The position numbers and the translations under genes were made by a program. A DNA stretch of 64,000 bases from Agrococcus beijingensis (GTDB lineage Bacteria; Actinomycetota; Actinomycetes; Actinomycetales; Microbacteriaceae), in NCBI RefSeq assembly GCF_030758955.1, contig NZ_CP132360.1, positions 1,013,821 to 1,077,820 of the forward strand. The letters are read 5' to 3'. Of the stretch, positions 8,223 through 16,246 are shown piece by piece. The first letter of the stretch is position 1, and every line of letters starts with the position of its first letter. Under the pieces are notes generated by a model that had not been told where the DNA came from, did not search any database, and was given only the letters and a program-made list of their open reading frames with translations.

Positions 8223-8507
8223 CTACTTGACGGCTGCCTTGAGCTTCGAGCCAGCGGTCAGCTTGACGCGGTGGCCGGCAGCGATCTTGATCTCCTCGCC
8301 GGTCTGCGGGTTGCGGCCCGTGCGGGCAGCGGTCTCGGTGCGCTCGGCGCTGAAGAAGCCGGGGATCGAGACCTTGTCGCCAGCCTTGACGGCGTTCGAG
8401 ACCTCGTCGAACAGCGCGTCGAGCACTGCCGTGACCTTGGCCTGCGAGAGGTCGGTGGACGCAGCGATCTTCGATGCGAGGGTGGTCTTGTTGATGGTCT
8501 CAGCCAT
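8223..8507 (-). CDS. hup: HU-family nucleoid DNA-binding protein
   Basis: A 94-residue HU protein: MAETINKTTLASKIAA, then FDEVSNAVKAGDKVSIPGFF, the beta-arm region RTGRNPQTGEEIKIAAGH and C-terminal KLTAGSKLKAAVK. It binds and bends DNA as a dimer in the nucleoid. It lacks the long Lys/Ala tail of mycobacterial HupB. A near-consensus AGGAGG ribosome site precedes the ATG and a hairpin terminator follows, so it forms its own transcription unit, and is probably highly expressed. Confidence 0.95.
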   Translation of the reverse strand: MAETINKTTLASKIAASTDLSQAKVTAVLDALFDEVSNAVKAGDKVSIPGFFSAERTETAARTGRNPQTGEEIKIAAGHRVKLTAGSKLKAAVK

Positions 8508-8701
8508 GGTGTCCTCCTGGATGGTGGCATGTCCGTCCCGCCGGGGGCGGGCATCCGCCGGGGCCCATTCGGGCTCCGACCACGTCCGAACGTAGCCCCG
8601 GGGCCCTGGATCTCGACGCAGAACACCCCGACACGCCGCGTTTTCCGCGACTTTTCGCGGTTCGCGAACAGGTTCGGGGTACAGATGCGGCGGTTTCGGC
8701 G

Positions 8702-9409
8702 CTATCGGCCGGCGCTGGCCGCCAGCCGCCGGGCACGCAGCTCGCTGGCCCTCGCCGCCCTCCGGCGCTCGAAGAAGGGCAGGAAGAGGCCGATCAGGGG
8801 CCCCACGCCGAAGGCGAAGATCACCGTGCCCACGCCGACCGGGCCGCCGAGCAGCCAGCCGATCAGCAGCGCCGTGCCCTCGATCAGCGTGCGCACGATC
8901 CAGATGGGCCAGCCGGTGATGCGCACCAGCCCGGTCATGAGCCCGTCGCGAGGGCCGGGGCCGAGCTGCGGGGCGATGTAGATGCCGGTCGCGAGGGCGA
9001 GCAGTGCGATGCTGCCGGCGAGCATCAGCGCCTGCGCCCACAGCTCGGTCGGTGCCGGGATGAGCAGCAGGCCGAGGTCGGCGGCCGGCCCCACGAGCAG
9101 GCCGTTGAGCAGCGTGCCGATGCCGGGGCGCTGCCGCAGCGGGATCCACAGCAGCAGCACGATCCCGGACACCACGACCGTGGCGGTGCCGTAGCTCATC
9201 GGCAGGTGGTTGGCGATGCCGAGCGAGAAGACGTCCCACGGGCCGACGCCGAGCGCCGCGCGGATCAGCAGCGCCAGCGAGATCCCGTAGAGGAAGAGCC
9301 CGAGCAGCAGCTGCGCGACCCGCCAGGCCGTGTCGCGAGGGCCGAGCGAGTCGATGGGCAGCAGCAGGCTGCGGATGCGGGGGGCGGGTCGTGCGGGTCG
9401 TTCGCTCAC
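8702..9409 (-). CDS. YczE-type integral membrane protein
   Basis: About 235 residues with five predicted helices, including AWRVAQLLLGLFLYGISLAL, TATVVVSGIVLLLWIP, LWAQALMLAGSIALLALATG and VGVGTVIFAFGVGPLIGLFL, plus the family features LGVGPWDVFSLG and GPRDGLMTGL. This matches the YczE/YitT-like group. In many Gram-positives yczE is divergent from a MocR-type regulator, exactly as here with the gene at 9505. The function is unknown, perhaps small-solute export. The GTG at 9407-9409 (VSERPARPAPR) is the likely start; the frame stays open 102 bases further into the shared promoter region, which I rejected. Confidence 0.85.
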   Translation of the reverse strand: MSERPARPAPRIRSLLLPIDSLGPRDTAWRVAQLLLGLFLYGISLALLIRAALGVGPWDVFSLGIANHLPMSYGTATVVVSGIVLLLWIPLRQRPGIGTLLNGLLVGPAADLGLLLIPAPTELWAQALMLAGSIALLALATGIYIAPQLGPGPRDGLMTGLVRITGWPIWIVRTLIEGTALLIGWLLGGPVGVGTVIFAFGVGPLIGLFLPFFERRRAARASELRARRLAASAGR

Positions 9410-9443
9410 TGGTCGATTCCATCGCACCGGCCATGCCGCCCGC

Positions 9444-9488
9444 GCGGTCCACTCGCCAGCAAGTGGCTCGGTGCGAGCAGTCCATTCG
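9444..9488. promoter_or_regulatory. Putative MocR-regulator operator: phased direct repeats
   Basis: GCGGTCCACTCG (9444-9455) and GCAGTCCATTCG (9477-9488) are direct repeats matching at 10 of 12 positions with 33 bases between their starts, about three helical turns. They lie in the 95-base gap between the divergent yczE-like and MocR genes, and the second covers the -35 to -10 region of the MocR promoter. MocR proteins are known to bind spaced direct repeats. Confidence 0.5.
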
Positions 9489-9492
9489 ACGG

Positions 9493-9504
9493 CAGAATGG
9501 CCGC
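9493..9504 (+). promoter_or_regulatory. Leaderless-type promoter -10 (CAGAAT)
   Basis: CAGAAT at 9493-9498 ends 6 bases before the ATG at 9505 of the MocR regulator, immediately after the second operator-like repeat. Confidence 0.5.
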
Positions 9505-10920
9505 ATGGCATCCCGGCTCGGCACCCAGCTCGGCGAGTGGCGCGCGACGACCGCGGTTGCGCAGTCGCTCGCCGACCGCATCCGCATGCTGCTGCTCGAC
9601 GGCCGCATCACGGTCGGCGAGCGGCTCCCGAGCGAGCGGGCGCTCGCCGCCGAGCTCGGCCGCTCGCGCGCCACCATCGCCCGCGCCTACGAGCTGCTCG
9701 AGGCCGGCGGCTACGCCGACCGGGTGCACGGCTCCGGCACCCGCGCCGCCCTGCCGGCCCAGCGCATCCACCGCCCCTCCCCCGCCGGCGATGACGTGAT
9801 CGACTTCACGATCGCCTCGGTCGGCTCGACCCCGGGCCTGCACGCCGCGACCGTGCGCGCCCTCGACCGGGTGGCGGGGCTGCTCGGCACGCCCGGCTAC
9901 TCGCTCGACGGGCTGCCCGAGCTGCGCGAGCGCATCGCCGCCCGCTACACCGCGCGCGGGCTGCCCACCGATCCGGCGCAGATCGTCGTCACGAGCGGTG
10001 CGATGCACGCGCTCACCGTCGTGCTCGCGGCGTTCGGCGCCCGCGGCCGTGCCGCGATGGTCGAGCAGCCCTCCTTCCCGCACGCCCTCGATGCGCTGCG
10101 CCGCACCGGCCACCGGCTGGTGCCCACCCCCGTGACGGTCACCGGCGACGGCGGCGGCTGGGACGCATCCCACCTGGTCGACACCCTGCGCACCCAGCGG
10201 CCGGCGCTCGCCTACCTGATCGTCGACTTCCACAACCCCACGGGCGCGACGATGCCCGAGCTCGAGCGCGCCAGGCTCGCCGCGGTCGCACGCACGACCG
10301 GCACGCTGCTCGTCATCGACGAGACCTGCGCCGAGCTCGACATCGACCGCGGCTGGACACCGCGGCCCTTCGCGGCGCACGGCCCGGCCATCCTCATCGG
10401 CTCGATGTCGAAGATCGCCTGGGGCGGCATGCGGATCGGCTGGATCCGCGCGAGCCTGCCGCAGGTGCGGCAGCTGCTCGACGCGCGCCCGTCGATCGAC
10501 CTCGGCACGCCGCTGCTCGAGCAGTGCATCGCGATCGAGCTGCTCGACGACATGGATGCGCTGCTCGCGCGGGCGCGCACCCGCCTGTCGGCGGGGCGGT
10601 CGGCCGTGGCCGCGGGCCTGGCCGCGCACCTGCCGGAGGTCGCGATGCCCGAGGTGCCGGGCGGGCTGTCGGCCTGGCTCGACCTGGGCGGCACCTCGTC
10701 GACGTCGCTCTCGCTGGCGGCCCGCGACCGCGGGCTGCTGCTGCCGCCCGGCCCGCGCTTCTCGCCGTCGGGCGTGCTCGACCGGTTCGCGCGCATCCCG
10801 ATCACCTGGGAGCCGGAGGTCACCGCCCTCGCGTGCGCGCGGCTCGGCGACGCCTGGCGTGCCGTGCGCTCGGGCGAGCGTCCGGACTCGACGCGACTGG
10901 CGGCATCCGCCGTCGTGTGA
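9505..10920 (+). CDS. MocR-family transcriptional regulator (GntR HTH fused to aminotransferase fold)
   Basis: A 471-residue two-domain protein. Residues about 10-80 form a GntR winged helix (ITVGERLPSERALAAELG, SRATIARAYELLEAGGY, HGSGT). Residues about 110-460 form a PLP aminotransferase type I fold with DFHNPTGATMPELE, the acidic residue in VIDETCAELD and the PLP-lysine motif GSMSKIAWGGMRIGW. It sits divergent from a YczE-type membrane protein, the arrangement of Bacillus yczR-yczE. It probably senses PLP or a PLP-linked ligand and controls the divergent gene and itself through the phased repeats. The leaderless -10 sets the start. Confidence 0.88.
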   Translation: MASRLGTQLGEWRATTAVAQSLADRIRMLLLDGRITVGERLPSERALAAELGRSRATIARAYELLEAGGYADRVHGSGTRAALPAQRIHRPSPAGDDVIDFTIASVGSTPGLHAATVRALDRVAGLLGTPGYSLDGLPELRERIAARYTARGLPTDPAQIVVTSGAMHALTVVLAAFGARGRAAMVEQPSFPHALDALRRTGHRLVPTPVTVTGDGGGWDASHLVDTLRTQRPALAYLIVDFHNPTGATMPELERARLAAVARTTGTLLVIDETCAELDIDRGWTPRPFAAHGPAILIGSMSKIAWGGMRIGWIRASLPQVRQLLDARPSIDLGTPLLEQCIAIELLDDMDALLARARTRLSAGRSAVAAGLAAHLPEVAMPEVPGGLSAWLDLGGTSSTSLSLAARDRGLLLPPGPRFSPSGVLDRFARIPITWEPEVTALACARLGDAWRAVRSGERPDSTRLAASAVV

Positions 10921-10979
10921 CGGCTCGCGGTCACGATCGCCCTTGACGCGGCGAGGCGAACCGCGATTGCGTGGAGCGC

Positions 10980-11954
10980 ATGACCGTCATCGGCTTCCAC
11001 GCCTCCCATGAGCAGCTGCCGCCGAGCGCGCTGCTGACCGCAGTGCAGCGCGCCGAGCAGGCGGGCTTCGACGCGGCGATGTGCTCCGACCACCTCGCCC
11101 CGTGGAGCCGCAGGCAGGGGCACAGCGGCTACGCGTGGTCGTGGCTGGCCGCGGCGCTCGCCACCACCTCGCTGCGGCTCGGCGTCGTCACGGCGCCCGG
11201 CCAGCGCTACCACCCCGTGATCGCCGCGCAGAAGGTCGCGACCCTGGGCGAGATGTTCCCTGGCCGCTTCTGGGCGGCGCTCGGCTCGGGCGAGGCGATG
11301 AACGAGCACGTCACGGGCGACGGCTGGCCCGCGAAGCCCGAGCGCGAGCAGCGGCTCGTCGAGACCGCCGACGTGATGCGCCGGCTGCTCGCGGGCGAGG
11401 AGGTCACGCACGACGGGCTCGTCTCGGTGCATCGCGCGCGCGTGTGGTCGCTGCCGGCCGAGGCGCCGCCGCTGCTCGCCGCGGCCGTCACCGCCGCGTC
11501 GGCGGCGCGGCACGCCGCCTGGGCCGACGGCCTCATCACCGTCGCGAGCGAGCCCAGGGCGCTGCGCGACATCGTCGCCGCCTACCGCGACGCGGGCGGC
11601 CGCGGGCCCGTGTGCGGGCAGCTGCACCTCGCGTGGGCACCCAGCGAAGCCGAAGCCCTCGCGATCGCGCACGACCAGTGGCAGAGCAACCTCGTGCCGG
11701 CGCCCGAGGTCTGGGACATCGAGCAGCCCGAGGACTTCGAGCGGCGCACCGAGGGCGCGAGCGTCGACGAGCTGGCACGGGCCGTGCACATCTCGAGCGA
11801 CCTCGGCCGGCACGCCGACCGCATCGGGTCGCTCGTCGACGCCGGCCTCGACGAGCTCTACCTGCACCATGTCGGGCAGGAGCAGACGCCCTTCATCGAC
11901 GCGTTCGGCGAGCACGTGCTGCCGCAGCTGAGCGCCGAGCGGAGCGCGACGTGA
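10980..11954 (+). CDS. LLM-class flavin- or F420-dependent oxidoreductase
   Basis: A 324-residue luciferase-like TIM-barrel protein: IGFHASHEQLPPSALLTAVQ, GFDAAMCSDHLAPWSRRQG, RLGVVTAPGQRYHPVIAAQK and RFWAALGSGEAMNEH. The pattern resembles the actinobacterial subgroup (TIGR03885-like) close to F420-dependent glucose-6-phosphate dehydrogenases but of unknown substrate. The ATG at 10980 is assigned; a GTG at 10971 in frame is possible and no clear ribosome site decides. Its TGA overlaps the GTG of the next gene (GTGA), coupling it to a trehalose-synthase-like enzyme, so a sugar-linked substrate is plausible. Confidence 0.8.
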   Translation: MTVIGFHASHEQLPPSALLTAVQRAEQAGFDAAMCSDHLAPWSRRQGHSGYAWSWLAAALATTSLRLGVVTAPGQRYHPVIAAQKVATLGEMFPGRFWAALGSGEAMNEHVTGDGWPAKPEREQRLVETADVMRRLLAGEEVTHDGLVSVHRARVWSLPAEAPPLLAAAVTAASAARHAAWADGLITVASEPRALRDIVAAYRDAGGRGPVCGQLHLAWAPSEAEALAIAHDQWQSNLVPAPEVWDIEQPEDFERRTEGASVDELARAVHISSDLGRHADRIGSLVDAGLDELYLHHVGQEQTPFIDAFGEHVLPQLSAERSAT

Positions 11955-13645
11955 GCCCGCGCCCGATCGAGGCGGCCGACCGCTGGTGGCGCAACACGGT
12001 GCTCTACTGCCTCGACGTGCAGGTCTTCCAGGACTCCGACGGCGACGGCACGGGCGATCTGCAGGGGCTCGTGTCGCGCATCCACGACCTCGCCGACCTC
12101 GGCGTCACCTGCCTGTGGCTGATGCCCTTCTACCCCACCGCCGATCGCGACGACGGCTACGACATCACCGACTTCTTCGGCGTCGACCCGCGGCTGGGCA
12201 CGCTCGGCGACCTCGTCGAGGTGGTGCGGGTGGCCCGCGCGAACGGCATGCGCGTGATCATCGACTTCGTCATGAACCACACCTCCGCCGACCACCCCTG
12301 GTTCCGCTCCTCCCGCCGCTCGAAGACCTCGCCGCACCGCGACTGGTACGTCTGGCGCGATGCGCCCCCGGCGAAGCAGGACGCGCCCGTCTTCCCCGGC
12401 GAGGAGGACTCCACCTGGACCGAGGATCCCCGCACGGGCCAGTGGTACCTGCACCACTTCCGCGCCCACCAGCCCGATCTGAACATCGCGCATCCGCCCG
12501 TGCAGGAGCAGATCGAGCGCAACCTCGGCCTCTGGCTCGAGCTCGGCGTCTCGGGGTTCCGGGTCGACGCGGTGCCCTTCATGTTCAGCAGCGCCGCGCA
12601 CCACGGCACCGAGACCACCGGCGCCGCCCCCGACTATCGGGGCGCGGATCACCTGCGGGCGATCCAGCGCTTCGTCGCCCGCCGCAACGGCGAGGCCATG
12701 CTGCTGGGCGAGGTGAACCTGCCGCACGAGCAGCAGCTGCACTGGTTCGAGGCCGAGGGCGAGGCGTCGGGGCTGCACGTGCAGTTCGACTTCGTCTCGA
12801 TGCAGCAGCTGTTCCTGTCGCTCGCCCGCAAGGACGCCCGCCCGCTGGCGAAGGCGCTGCGCGACCGGCCCGAGCTGCCCGAGGCGAGCCAGTGGGCGAA
12901 CTTCGTGCGCAACCACGACGAGCTGACGCTCGACAAGCTTGCGCCCGACGAGCTCGAGGAGGTGTTCGAGGCGTTCGCGCCCGACGAGGGCATGCGGCTG
13001 TACGGCCGGGGCATCCGGCGCCGCCTGCCCACGATGCTCGGCGACGACCGCGCCGTGCGGCTCGTCTACACGCTGATGTTCTCGCTGCCCGGCTGCCCGG
13101 TGCTGTTCTACGGCGAGGAGATCGGCATGGGCGAGCAGCTCGACGTGCCCGGCCGCTATGCGGTGCGCACGCCGATGCAGTGGGCGCCGGATGCGGGGGG
13201 CGGGTTCTCGACGGCCCCTCCGTCGCGCTTCCCCCGGCCGCTGCCGACGGGCGACTTCGCCCCCGATCGCGTGAACGTCGCCGATCAGCGGCGGGACGAC
13301 GGATCGCTCTGGCACCACATCCAGCGGCTCACCGAGCGGTACCGCGACGAGCCGTCGCTCGCCTGGGCGAAGCTCGAGGTGCTGTCGCTGCGGCAGCAGG
13401 CGGTGCTCGGCCACGTCTGCCGCGACGACGACTGGACGATGCTGGCGCTGCACAACATGGGCGACGGTCACGAGACGGTGAAGCTCGAGGTGGCCTCGGA
13501 CGACGGGCCGGTGACGCTGGTCGACCGCTTCGACGTCGACGCGACCCCGATCACCATCGACGGGCGGCTCGAGGTGCGGCTCGACCCCTACGGCTGGCGC
13601 TGGCTGCAGGTCACGCCCGCGTCGGCGGCGATCCGGCGGGTGTAG
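11951..13645 (+). CDS. Trehalose-synthase-like alpha-amylase family (GH13) enzyme
   Basis: A 564-residue GH13 protein. Conserved region I is VIIDFVMNHTSADHPWF, the nucleophile Asp is in GVSGFRVDAVPFMF, the general acid Glu in AMLLGEVNLP and the third acidic residue in FVRNHDELTL. RNHDELTL, the GIRRRLPTMLGDD segment and GCPVLFYGEEIGMG resemble trehalose synthases, which interconvert maltose and trehalose. No maltokinase domain is fused. An amylosucrase- or glucosidase-like activity cannot be excluded. It overlaps the upstream oxidoreductase by 4 bases and starts with GTG. Confidence 0.84.
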   Translation: MSPRPIEAADRWWRNTVLYCLDVQVFQDSDGDGTGDLQGLVSRIHDLADLGVTCLWLMPFYPTADRDDGYDITDFFGVDPRLGTLGDLVEVVRVARANGMRVIIDFVMNHTSADHPWFRSSRRSKTSPHRDWYVWRDAPPAKQDAPVFPGEEDSTWTEDPRTGQWYLHHFRAHQPDLNIAHPPVQEQIERNLGLWLELGVSGFRVDAVPFMFSSAAHHGTETTGAAPDYRGADHLRAIQRFVARRNGEAMLLGEVNLPHEQQLHWFEAEGEASGLHVQFDFVSMQQLFLSLARKDARPLAKALRDRPELPEASQWANFVRNHDELTLDKLAPDELEEVFEAFAPDEGMRLYGRGIRRRLPTMLGDDRAVRLVYTLMFSLPGCPVLFYGEEIGMGEQLDVPGRYAVRTPMQWAPDAGGGFSTAPPSRFPRPLPTGDFAPDRVNVADQRRDDGSLWHHIQRLTERYRDEPSLAWAKLEVLSLRQQAVLGHVCRDDDWTMLALHNMGDGHETVKLEVASDDGPVTLVDRFDVDATPITIDGRLEVRLDPYGWRWLQVTPASAAIRRV

Positions 13646-13737
13646 GCCGCGTCAGGCCAGCGGCTGGGTCGGCGGTGCGGGCGGTGCTGCCGGCGGCGCT
13701 CCCCCGGTCACCCTGGCACGTCACGAGCCGAGGAGCA

Positions 13738-13790
13738 GTCGCGGAACGCGGACGATCCATCCTCGTTCCGCGACGGATGCCGGATCCGTC
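13738..13790. repeat. Two tandem hairpins in the gap before the S14 terminator
   Basis: GTCGCGGAACG (13738-13748) pairs with CGTTCCGCGAC (13764-13774), and GACGGAT (13772-13778) pairs with ATCCGTC (13784-13790). The two hairpins share three bases, so they are mutually exclusive. They lie in the 206-base gap after the trehalose-synthase-like gene and may end its transcript. Confidence 0.5.
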
Positions 13791-13800
13791 CGCTTCTCGT

Positions 13801-13843
13801 GGCCACTGGCATCGGCCACTGGCATCGGCCACTGGCATCGGCC
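13801..13843. repeat. 13-base tandem repeat, three copies
   Basis: GGCCACTGGCATC is repeated exactly three times (13801-13839), followed by the first bases of a fourth copy. It lies just before the rpsN terminator and is non-coding on both strands. Copy number could vary between strains. Confidence 0.8.
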
Positions 13844-13851
13844 CGGGACGA

Positions 13852-13883
13852 CGAAGGCCCCGACCTTGCGGTCGGGGCCTTCG
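13852..13883 (-). terminator. Terminator of the rpmB-rpmG-rpsN operon
   Basis: CGAAGGCCCCGACC (13852-13865) pairs perfectly with GGTCGGGGCCTTCG (13870-13883) around a TTGC tetraloop, 14 bases beyond the rpsN stop. Confidence 0.85.
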
Positions 13884-13897
13884 TGCGGATCAGGTGC

Positions 13898-14203
13898 TTA
13901 CCAGCTCGACTTGGTCACGCCGGGCAGCTCGCCACGGTGCGCCATGTCGCGGAAGCGCACACGCGAGATGCCGTACGCACCCACGTGGCCGCGGGGGCGG
14001 CCGTCGATGGCGTCGCGCTTGCGCACGCGCACGGGCGAAGCGTTGCGGGGCAGCTTCTGCAGGCCGAGGCGCGCGGCCTCGCGCTCCTCGTCGGTGCTCT
14101 TCGGGTCGATGAGGGCCTTCTTCAGCGCGAGACGCTTCTCGGCGTAGCGCGCGACGATGACCTTCCGCTGCTCGTTCTTGGCGATCATGCTCTTCTTGGC
14201 CAT
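13898..14203 (-). CDS. rpsN: 30S ribosomal protein S14, zinc-free form
   Basis: A 101-residue S14 of the long type: [60 protein letters not shown], ending GVTKSSW. It has no cysteines, so it is the non-zinc paralogue type, unlike the 61-residue CxxC form encoded in the large ribosomal operon of many bacteria. The ATG follows the rpmG stop with no spacing (TAAATG). It is the last gene of rpmB-rpmG-rpsN. Confidence 0.97.
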   Translation of the reverse strand: MAKKSMIAKNEQRKVIVARYAEKRLALKKALIDPKSTDEEREAARLGLQKLPRNASPVRVRKRDAIDGRPRGHVGAYGISRVRFRDMAHRGELPGVTKSSW

Positions 14204-14374
14204 TTATCGCTCCTCTCGGAACTCGACGTGCTGACGCACGATGGGGTCGTACTTCTTCAGCACAAGTCGGTCGGGGTTGTTGCGACGGTTCTTCTTCGTC
14301 ACGTACGTGTAGCCGGTGCCTGCGGTCGAGCGCAGCTTGATGATCGGACGGACGTCCTGCGACTTCTTCGCCAT
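14204..14374 (-). CDS. rpmG: 50S ribosomal protein L33, cysteine-free
   Basis: A 56-residue L33: [20 protein letters not shown], then [20 protein letters not shown] and [16 protein letters not shown]. The zinc-ribbon cysteines of the C+ form are absent. Its ATG overlaps the L28 stop by one base (TGATG) and its TAA abuts the S14 ATG, so the three genes are one tightly coupled operon. Confidence 0.95.
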   Translation of the reverse strand: MAKKSQDVRPIIKLRSTAGTGYTYVTKKNRRNNPDRLVLKKYDPIVRQHVEFREER

Positions 14375-14610
14375 CAGAGCTTCACCCCCCGAGCCTGCAT
14401 GTCACGGACGACGGCCTCGATGCCACGGGCATCGATGACCTTCATGCCCTTGGCCGACACGTTGAGGGTGATGTTGCGCTTCATCGAGGGGACGAAGTAG
14501 GTCTTGCGCTGCACGTTCGGGTCGAAGCGGCGCTTCGTGCGACGGTGCGAGTGCGAGATCGCGTGCCCGAAGCCAGGAACGGCTCCGGTCACCTGGCATA
14601 CGGCTGCCAT
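14374..14610 (-). CDS. rpmB: 50S ribosomal protein L28, zinc-free type
   Basis: A 78-residue L28: [59 protein letters not shown] single Cys remains where the zinc-binding form has CxxC, so it is the C-minus type. First gene of rpmB-rpmG-rpsN; in many actinobacteria the C-minus set is repressed by Zur. The 60 bases upstream show a GGAGG site but no recognisable Zur palindrome. Confidence 0.96.
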   Translation of the reverse strand: MAAVCQVTGAVPGFGHAISHSHRRTKRRFDPNVQRKTYFVPSMKRNITLNVSAKGMKVIDARGIEAVVRDMQARGVKL

Positions 14611-14858
14611 GATGCCTCCAGTTGTGGTTACCGTGGGCTTGACGCCCACCCAAGATCACTTGCCTGCACGCACCCGGACCGACCCTTGCGGGACGTGGAG
14701 GGGGCGTGTGCTGCGCGGCCGAGGCCGCACCAAGGATCAAGCGTACGCGATCGGACGCCGCCGAGGCAAGACCGAGTCGTGCGCGGGTCGGCCCCGGAAC
14801 GTCGCGGAACGAGCGGATGCGTCGTGGCGCCCAGGGCGGGACGGCTCGGCTCGCAGGC

Positions 14859-16097
14859 TCAGCGCGGGAAGACCGGCTGGCCGTCGGGCCCCATCGGGTA
14901 CGGCGTGCCGTCGGGATGGGTCGGCCACGGCAGCAGGCCCTGGGCGTCGGGCTGCGGCGGCTGCGGCTGCTGCCACGGCGCCTGCATCGCGGAGGGGGCT
15001 GGTGCCGGCGCCTGTGCTTGGACCGGGGCCGGGGCCGGGGCCGGTGCCGGCGCCTGCTGCGCCTGGCCTGCCGCGGGCCACGCGGGCCACCCGCTCGGCG
15101 AGCCCGGCGCCGCGATGCGCGCTGCCGAGCTGCCGGCGGGGCGCACGTGCTCACCCCGAGCCTCGGCCTCCTGCCAGTCGATGTTGCGGCGGTTCCAGTA
15201 GAGGAGCACGGTCACCGACGATGCCAGCGCCGTCACGACGATCGCGGCGACGGTGGAGCGCCAGTACCACTCGCTCACCTCGAGGCCGAACGCGTCGATC
15301 GCGAAGTGCAGCGTCAGCAGCACGCCGACGATGCCGACCAGCGCGGACGCGATCAGGCCGATCGTGCGCGCCATCGCGGCGCGGCCGCGGTCGCCCAGCT
15401 CGATCAATCCCCAGGCTGCGGCCGCGGCGGCCCGGACGACCAGCACGGTCAGCAGCACGATGCCCAGCAGCTCGCCGAAGATCCAGTCGTTCGCGAAGGG
15501 ATCGTCGTCGGCGGCTCCGCTGCCGCGCATCCAGATCGAGATCATCAGCACGGCCAGCAGGTAGATGTTGGCGGCGACGCCGATCACCAGCGGCGTCGCC
15601 GAGCGCCGTGCCAGCACGAGGTCGACGGCGAGGAGCCCGGTGAACGCCAGGAAGACGACGACCGTCCAGACCACGCGCGACGCCTGGCTCTCGAAGTCGC
15701 CGATGAAGATGAGCACGACCGTGATGATCGTGACGATCGCGAGCAGGCAGATGCCGACGAACAGCACCGGCTGGATGCCGAGGATGCGTCGGGGCCCGGT
15801 CGGGCCCCCGGGTCGCTCCGGCCAGGCCTGCGGCGAGCTGGTGCGGCCTGCGAGCGGGTTGACCGGCACCCGCGGGGCGGGCCCGGGCTGCGGCGTCGAT
15901 GCCTGCACGGTGGGCACCGAGGCATGCGGCTGCTCTTGCGACGGCCCGTGCGGCCGCTCGGGCGACGGGCCCTGCGACTGCTGCTGCTCGCGCTGCCGGA
16001 TCTGTTGCAGCAGTCCCTGCGTCTGGCGGCGGGCTGCTGCCGCGGTGCGGATGTCGACGGGCTCGCGCGCCCCGAAGGCGCTGGGCTGTGCGGTCAC
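14859..16097 (-). CDS. Six-helix membrane protein with Pro/Gln-rich ends
   Basis: A 412-residue protein of unknown family. Residues 1-95 are Gln/Pro/Ser-rich and probably disordered (QGLLQQIRQREQQQSQG). Six helices follow, for example ILGIQPVLFVGICLLAIVTI, VVWTVVVFLAFTGLLAVDLV, LVIGVAANIYLLAVLMISIW and TIGLIASALVGIVGVLLTLH. After the last helix a tail of about 100 residues has repeated Ala-Pro (APAPAPAPAPVQAQAPAPAP) and ends PDGTPYPMGPDGQPVFPR. GTG start with GAGGAG 7-8 bases upstream. It stands between the zinc-free ribosomal genes and zur, but nothing in its sequence ties it to metal handling. Confidence 0.7.
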   Translation of the reverse strand: MTAQPSAFGAREPVDIRTAAAARRQTQGLLQQIRQREQQQSQGPSPERPHGPSQEQPHASVPTVQASTPQPGPAPRVPVNPLAGRTSSPQAWPERPGGPTGPRRILGIQPVLFVGICLLAIVTIITVVLIFIGDFESQASRVVWTVVVFLAFTGLLAVDLVLARRSATPLVIGVAANIYLLAVLMISIWMRGSGAADDDPFANDWIFGELLGIVLLTVLVVRAAAAAAWGLIELGDRGRAAMARTIGLIASALVGIVGVLLTLHFAIDAFGLEVSEWYWRSTVAAIVVTALASSVTVLLYWNRRNIDWQEAEARGEHVRPAGSSAARIAAPGSPSGWPAWPAAGQAQQAPAPAPAPAPVQAQAPAPAPSAMQAPWQQPQPPQPDAQGLLPWPTHPDGTPYPMGPDGQPVFPR

Positions 16098-16177
16098 TGC
16101 TGGTCTCCTCGTGCTGGTGCCGCCAGTCTGGCGAAGGACGCCGGGCGCCGCGATGGGGAGAACTTCCCCCTGTGGAA

Positions 16178-16242
16178 AGACGAGCGCCGTGGAGAGACGA
16201 GCACCGTGCAGAGACGAGCACCGTGCAGAGACGAGCGCCGAG
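16178..16242. repeat. 17-base tandem repeat, nearly four copies
   Basis: The unit AGACGAGC(G/A)CCGTG(G/C)AG starts at 16178, 16195, 16212 and 16229; the last copy is partial. It fills the space between the membrane-protein promoter region and the zur stop codon at 16247. No hairpin is apparent. Confidence 0.8.
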
Positions 16243-16246
16243 GCCG

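Noticed and set aside
6337-8595. Long plus-strand frame (about 750 codons) over the CopD/CtaG gene
   Set aside because: Arg/His/Asp-rich antisense shadow of a clearly real membrane-protein gene.
14611-14700. Zur box for the rpmB operon
   Set aside because: Searched for an AT-rich TGA-N9-TCA palindrome; none found.
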